In this document: positions 37,184 to 38,960 of the stretch, in pieces
How the letters are laid out: every line of letters starts with the position of its first letter
How positions within the stretch are numbered: position 1 is the first letter of the stretch
From: Rhodopseudomonas sp. AAP120
GTDB taxonomy: Bacteria; Pseudomonadota; Alphaproteobacteria; Rhizobiales; Xanthobacteraceae
Reading direction: 5' to 3'
Assembly (NCBI RefSeq): GCF_001295845.1
Contig: NZ_LJIC01000090.1
Coordinates: 1-38,960 of the forward strand
Length of the DNA: 38,960 nt
Translations under genes and position numbers: made by a program
Notes under the pieces: model-generated
The model's input: only the letters and a program-made list of their open reading frames with translations
What the model was told of the DNA's origin: nothing
The model's database searches: none

Positions 37184-38032
37184 TTATTTCTCCGTCTCGA
37201 CCAGTCCGCGCACGAACAGTTTCTGCATCAGCACCACCACGGCGACCGGCGGCAGCATCGCCAGCACCGCGGTCGCCATCACGATCGGCCATTCGGTCAG
37301 CGCATCCGAGGTCACGATCATCTTGCGGATGCCGATCTGGATGGTCTGCATGTCGTCGCGCGTGGTGATCAGCAGCGGCCAGAGATATTGATTCCAGCCG
37401 AGGATGAACAGGATCACGAACAGCGCCGCCATGTTGGTGCGCGACAGCGGCAGCAGCGTATCCCAGAAAAAGCGGAACGGCCCGGCGCCGTCGATCCGCG
37501 ACGCTTCTAATAGCTCGTCCGGCACCGTCATGAAGAACTGCCGGAACAGCAGCGTCGCGGTCGCGGACGCAATCAGCGGCAGCGTCAGGCCGGCATAGCT
37601 GTCGAGCAGATTGAGGTCGGCGACGATCTTGTAGGTCGGATAGATCCGGACTTCGACCGGCAGCATCAGCGTGATGAAGATGATCCAGAAGATCGTCATC
37701 CGAAACGGAAAGCGGAAATACACGATCGCATAGGCGGAGATCAGCGAGATCGCGATCTTGCCGACCGCGATCAGCATCGCCATCACGAAGGAATTGAACA
37801 GCATGGTGCCGACCGGCTCGCGGGTGGTACCCGAAGTGCCGACGAACAGCGTCTGGTAATAAGTGTCGAGGAAATGCCCGCCGGGCAGCAGCGACATCTG
37901 GCCGTTGGCGATGGTGGCGTTGTCCTGGGTCGAGGCGACGAAGGCGAGATACACCGGGAACGCGACGATCAGCACGCCGGCCCACAGGATGGCGTGCGGC
38001 AGCAGGTTTCCGAAGCGGCGGTGCTCGACCAT
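37184..38032 (-). CDS. ugpE: ABC transporter permease, UgpE/MalG type
   Basis: 282 residues with six predicted membrane helices, beginning [20 protein letters not shown]. The EAA loop that contacts the ATPase reads [20 protein letters not shown] with the conserved Gly, followed by [18 protein letters not shown]. The phrase [20 protein letters not shown] resembles UgpE rather than MalG. The ATG at 38032 shares a base with the ugpA stop (TGATG). Confidence 0.9.
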   Translation of the reverse strand: MVEHRRFGNLLPHAILWAGVLIVAFPVYLAFVASTQDNATIANGQMSLLPGGHFLDTYYQTLFVGTSGTTREPVGTMLFNSFVMAMLIAVGKIAISLISAYAIVYFRFPFRMTIFWIIFITLMLPVEVRIYPTYKIVADLNLLDSYAGLTLPLIASATATLLFRQFFMTVPDELLEASRIDGAGPFRFFWDTLLPLSRTNMAALFVILFILGWNQYLWPLLITTRDDMQTIQIGIRKMIVTSDALTEWPIVMATAVLAMLPPVAVVVLMQKLFVRGLVETEK

Positions 38033-38913
38033 CAGTAGTTCACCTTGCGCTCGACAAAGCGGAACTGGAACGCGGTGAGGGCGATGACGATGCCCATCAG
38101 GATCACCGATTGCGCCGCCGAGCTGCCGAGATTACCGCCGAGCAGGCCGTCGCTATAGACCTTGTAGACCAGCGTCTCGGTCGCTTTTGCCGGGCCGCCG
38201 CGGGTGATGGTGTCGATGATGCCGAAGGTGTCGAAGAACGCGTAGACGATGTTGACGACGATCAGGAAGAAGATGGTCGGCGACAGCAGCGGGAAGATGA
38301 TGGTCCAGAACCGCCGCATCGGCCGGGCGCCGTCGATCGCCGCCGCCTCGATCACGCTCGACGGGATCGCCTGAAGCCCGGCGAGGAAGAACAGGAAGTT
38401 GTAGGAGATCTGCTTCCACGCTGCCGCCAGGATGATCAGCAATGCGGCCTGGTTGCCGTCGAGCAGCGGATTCCAGTCGATGCCGAGCTTGCGCAGCCCA
38501 TGGGCGATGACGCCGAGCGACGGATTGAGCATGAACACCCACAGCACGCCGACCACCGGCGGCGCCACCGCATAGGGCCAGATCAGCAGCGTGCGATAGA
38601 AGGTCGACCCGCGCAGCGGCCGGTCCGCCATCACGGCGAGCAGCAGCGCCAGCGACAGCGACGCCAGTGCGATCGCCAGCGAGAACGCGAAGGTGCGCAG
38701 GATGGCGGCGAAATAATCGGGATCGGCCAGCAGCTCGTTGTAGTTATCGAACCACACGAGCACGGTCGACAACCCGAACGCGTCCTGCATCAGGAACGAC
38801 TGCACCACCGCCTGCCCGGCCGGCCAATAGAAAAACACCAGCACCACCGCAAGCTGCGGCAGCACCAGCAGATAAGGCAGGAATTTCGATTGGAAGACGG
38901 CCTGCTTGAGCAT
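38032..38913 (-). CDS. ugpA: ABC transporter permease, UgpA/MalF type
   Basis: 293 residues, six predicted membrane helices, first helix [23 protein letters not shown] loop [20 protein letters not shown] followed by [20 protein letters not shown]. The fragments [20 protein letters not shown] and [20 protein letters not shown] resemble UgpA of sn-glycerol-3-phosphate uptake. ATG at 38913 with GGGAG 7 nt upstream. The substrate-binding protein gene (ugpB) is expected beyond the right edge. Gene names are provisional. Confidence 0.9.
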   Translation of the reverse strand: MLKQAVFQSKFLPYLLVLPQLAVVLVFFYWPAGQAVVQSFLMQDAFGLSTVLVWFDNYNELLADPDYFAAILRTFAFSLAIALASLSLALLLAVMADRPLRGSTFYRTLLIWPYAVAPPVVGVLWVFMLNPSLGVIAHGLRKLGIDWNPLLDGNQAALLIILAAAWKQISYNFLFFLAGLQAIPSSVIEAAAIDGARPMRRFWTIIFPLLSPTIFFLIVVNIVYAFFDTFGIIDTITRGGPAKATETLVYKVYSDGLLGGNLGSSAAQSVILMGIVIALTAFQFRFVERKVNY

Positions 38914-38921
38914 GGACTAAC

Positions 38922-38960
38922 TCCCCTCCCCCCGCTCTTGCGGCGGGGAGGGGTCGGGGG
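38922..38960. repeat. Palindromic repeat upstream of ugpA (truncated by window edge)
   Basis: ctccccccgctcttgcggcg and the following ggggaggggtcggggg form a hairpin much like the second arm of the repeat at 6541-6692. It lies directly before ugpA; the rest is outside the window. Confidence 0.6.

Noticed and set aside
37182-37985. Upstream part of the frame that contains ugpC
   Set aside because: It is an out-of-frame reading of ugpE; the GTG at 37181 with its Shine-Dalgarno is the real start.

Overview
The window is a gene-dense, high-GC stretch of an alphaproteobacterial chromosome. Gene content and order point to Rhodopseudomonas or a close Bradyrhizobium-type relative. The markers are alpha-type addB-addA-trxA, the TIGR02300-aroA...cmk-rpsA-sppA-ihfB...trpF-trpB-trpA-accD-folC series, the DUF1150 gene beside hsp20, a ROSE-like RNA thermometer, NrnC in place of oligoribonuclease, and lptC-lptA-lptB-rpoN-hpf-ptsN. 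The species assignment is an inference from protein and gene-order resemblance, not from a database search.

Layout. 1-6413 (+): the 3' part of addB, then addA (double-strand break repair) and thioredoxin trxA with a clear terminator. 6540-7786: a palindromic repeat directly before a stand-alone ATP-dependent DNA ligase (+). 7770-17695, nearly all on the minus strand: in transcription order rpsA, sppA, ihfB, a LapA-domain membrane protein, trpF, trpB, trpA, accD, folC and a metallophosphoesterase. This stretch covers translation, envelope proteolysis, nucleoid structure, tryptophan, fatty-acid and folate synthesis, with many start/stop overlaps. 18014-21321: cmk and aroA on the minus strand, separated by about 1.3 kb that holds an opposite-strand DUF374 acyltransferase, a small lysine-rich protein and the debris of a zeta-toxin-like P-loop gene. 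21468-23305: the TIGR02300 protein, tRNA-Ala(GGC), and infC with an ATT start.

23306-29153: an alpha/beta hydrolase, queG, an FzlA-like GST-fold protein, uppP, an NDUFA9-type SDR protein, tRNA-Leu(CAG) and the nanoRNase gene nrnC. 29393-35029 (+): lptC, lptA and lptB (LPS export), then rpoN (sigma-54), long-form hpf and ptsN (nitrogen PTS). 35185-35945 (-): hsp20 and DUF1150 behind a predicted RNA thermometer. 36090-38913 (-): three genes of a UgpABC/MalFGK-type sugar or glycerol-phosphate ABC importer; its binding protein presumably lies just beyond the right edge.

Most of the window is core genome. The unusual items are the broken zeta-toxin-like gene with its intact upstream partner (19503-19966), the ROSE-type thermometer (35946-36060), an AccD lacking three of four zinc ligands, an AddB without iron-sulfur cysteines in its nuclease domain, and palindromic repeats that supply the end of queG and crowd the start of the ligase. 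I see no CRISPR array, prophage, transposase or rRNA.
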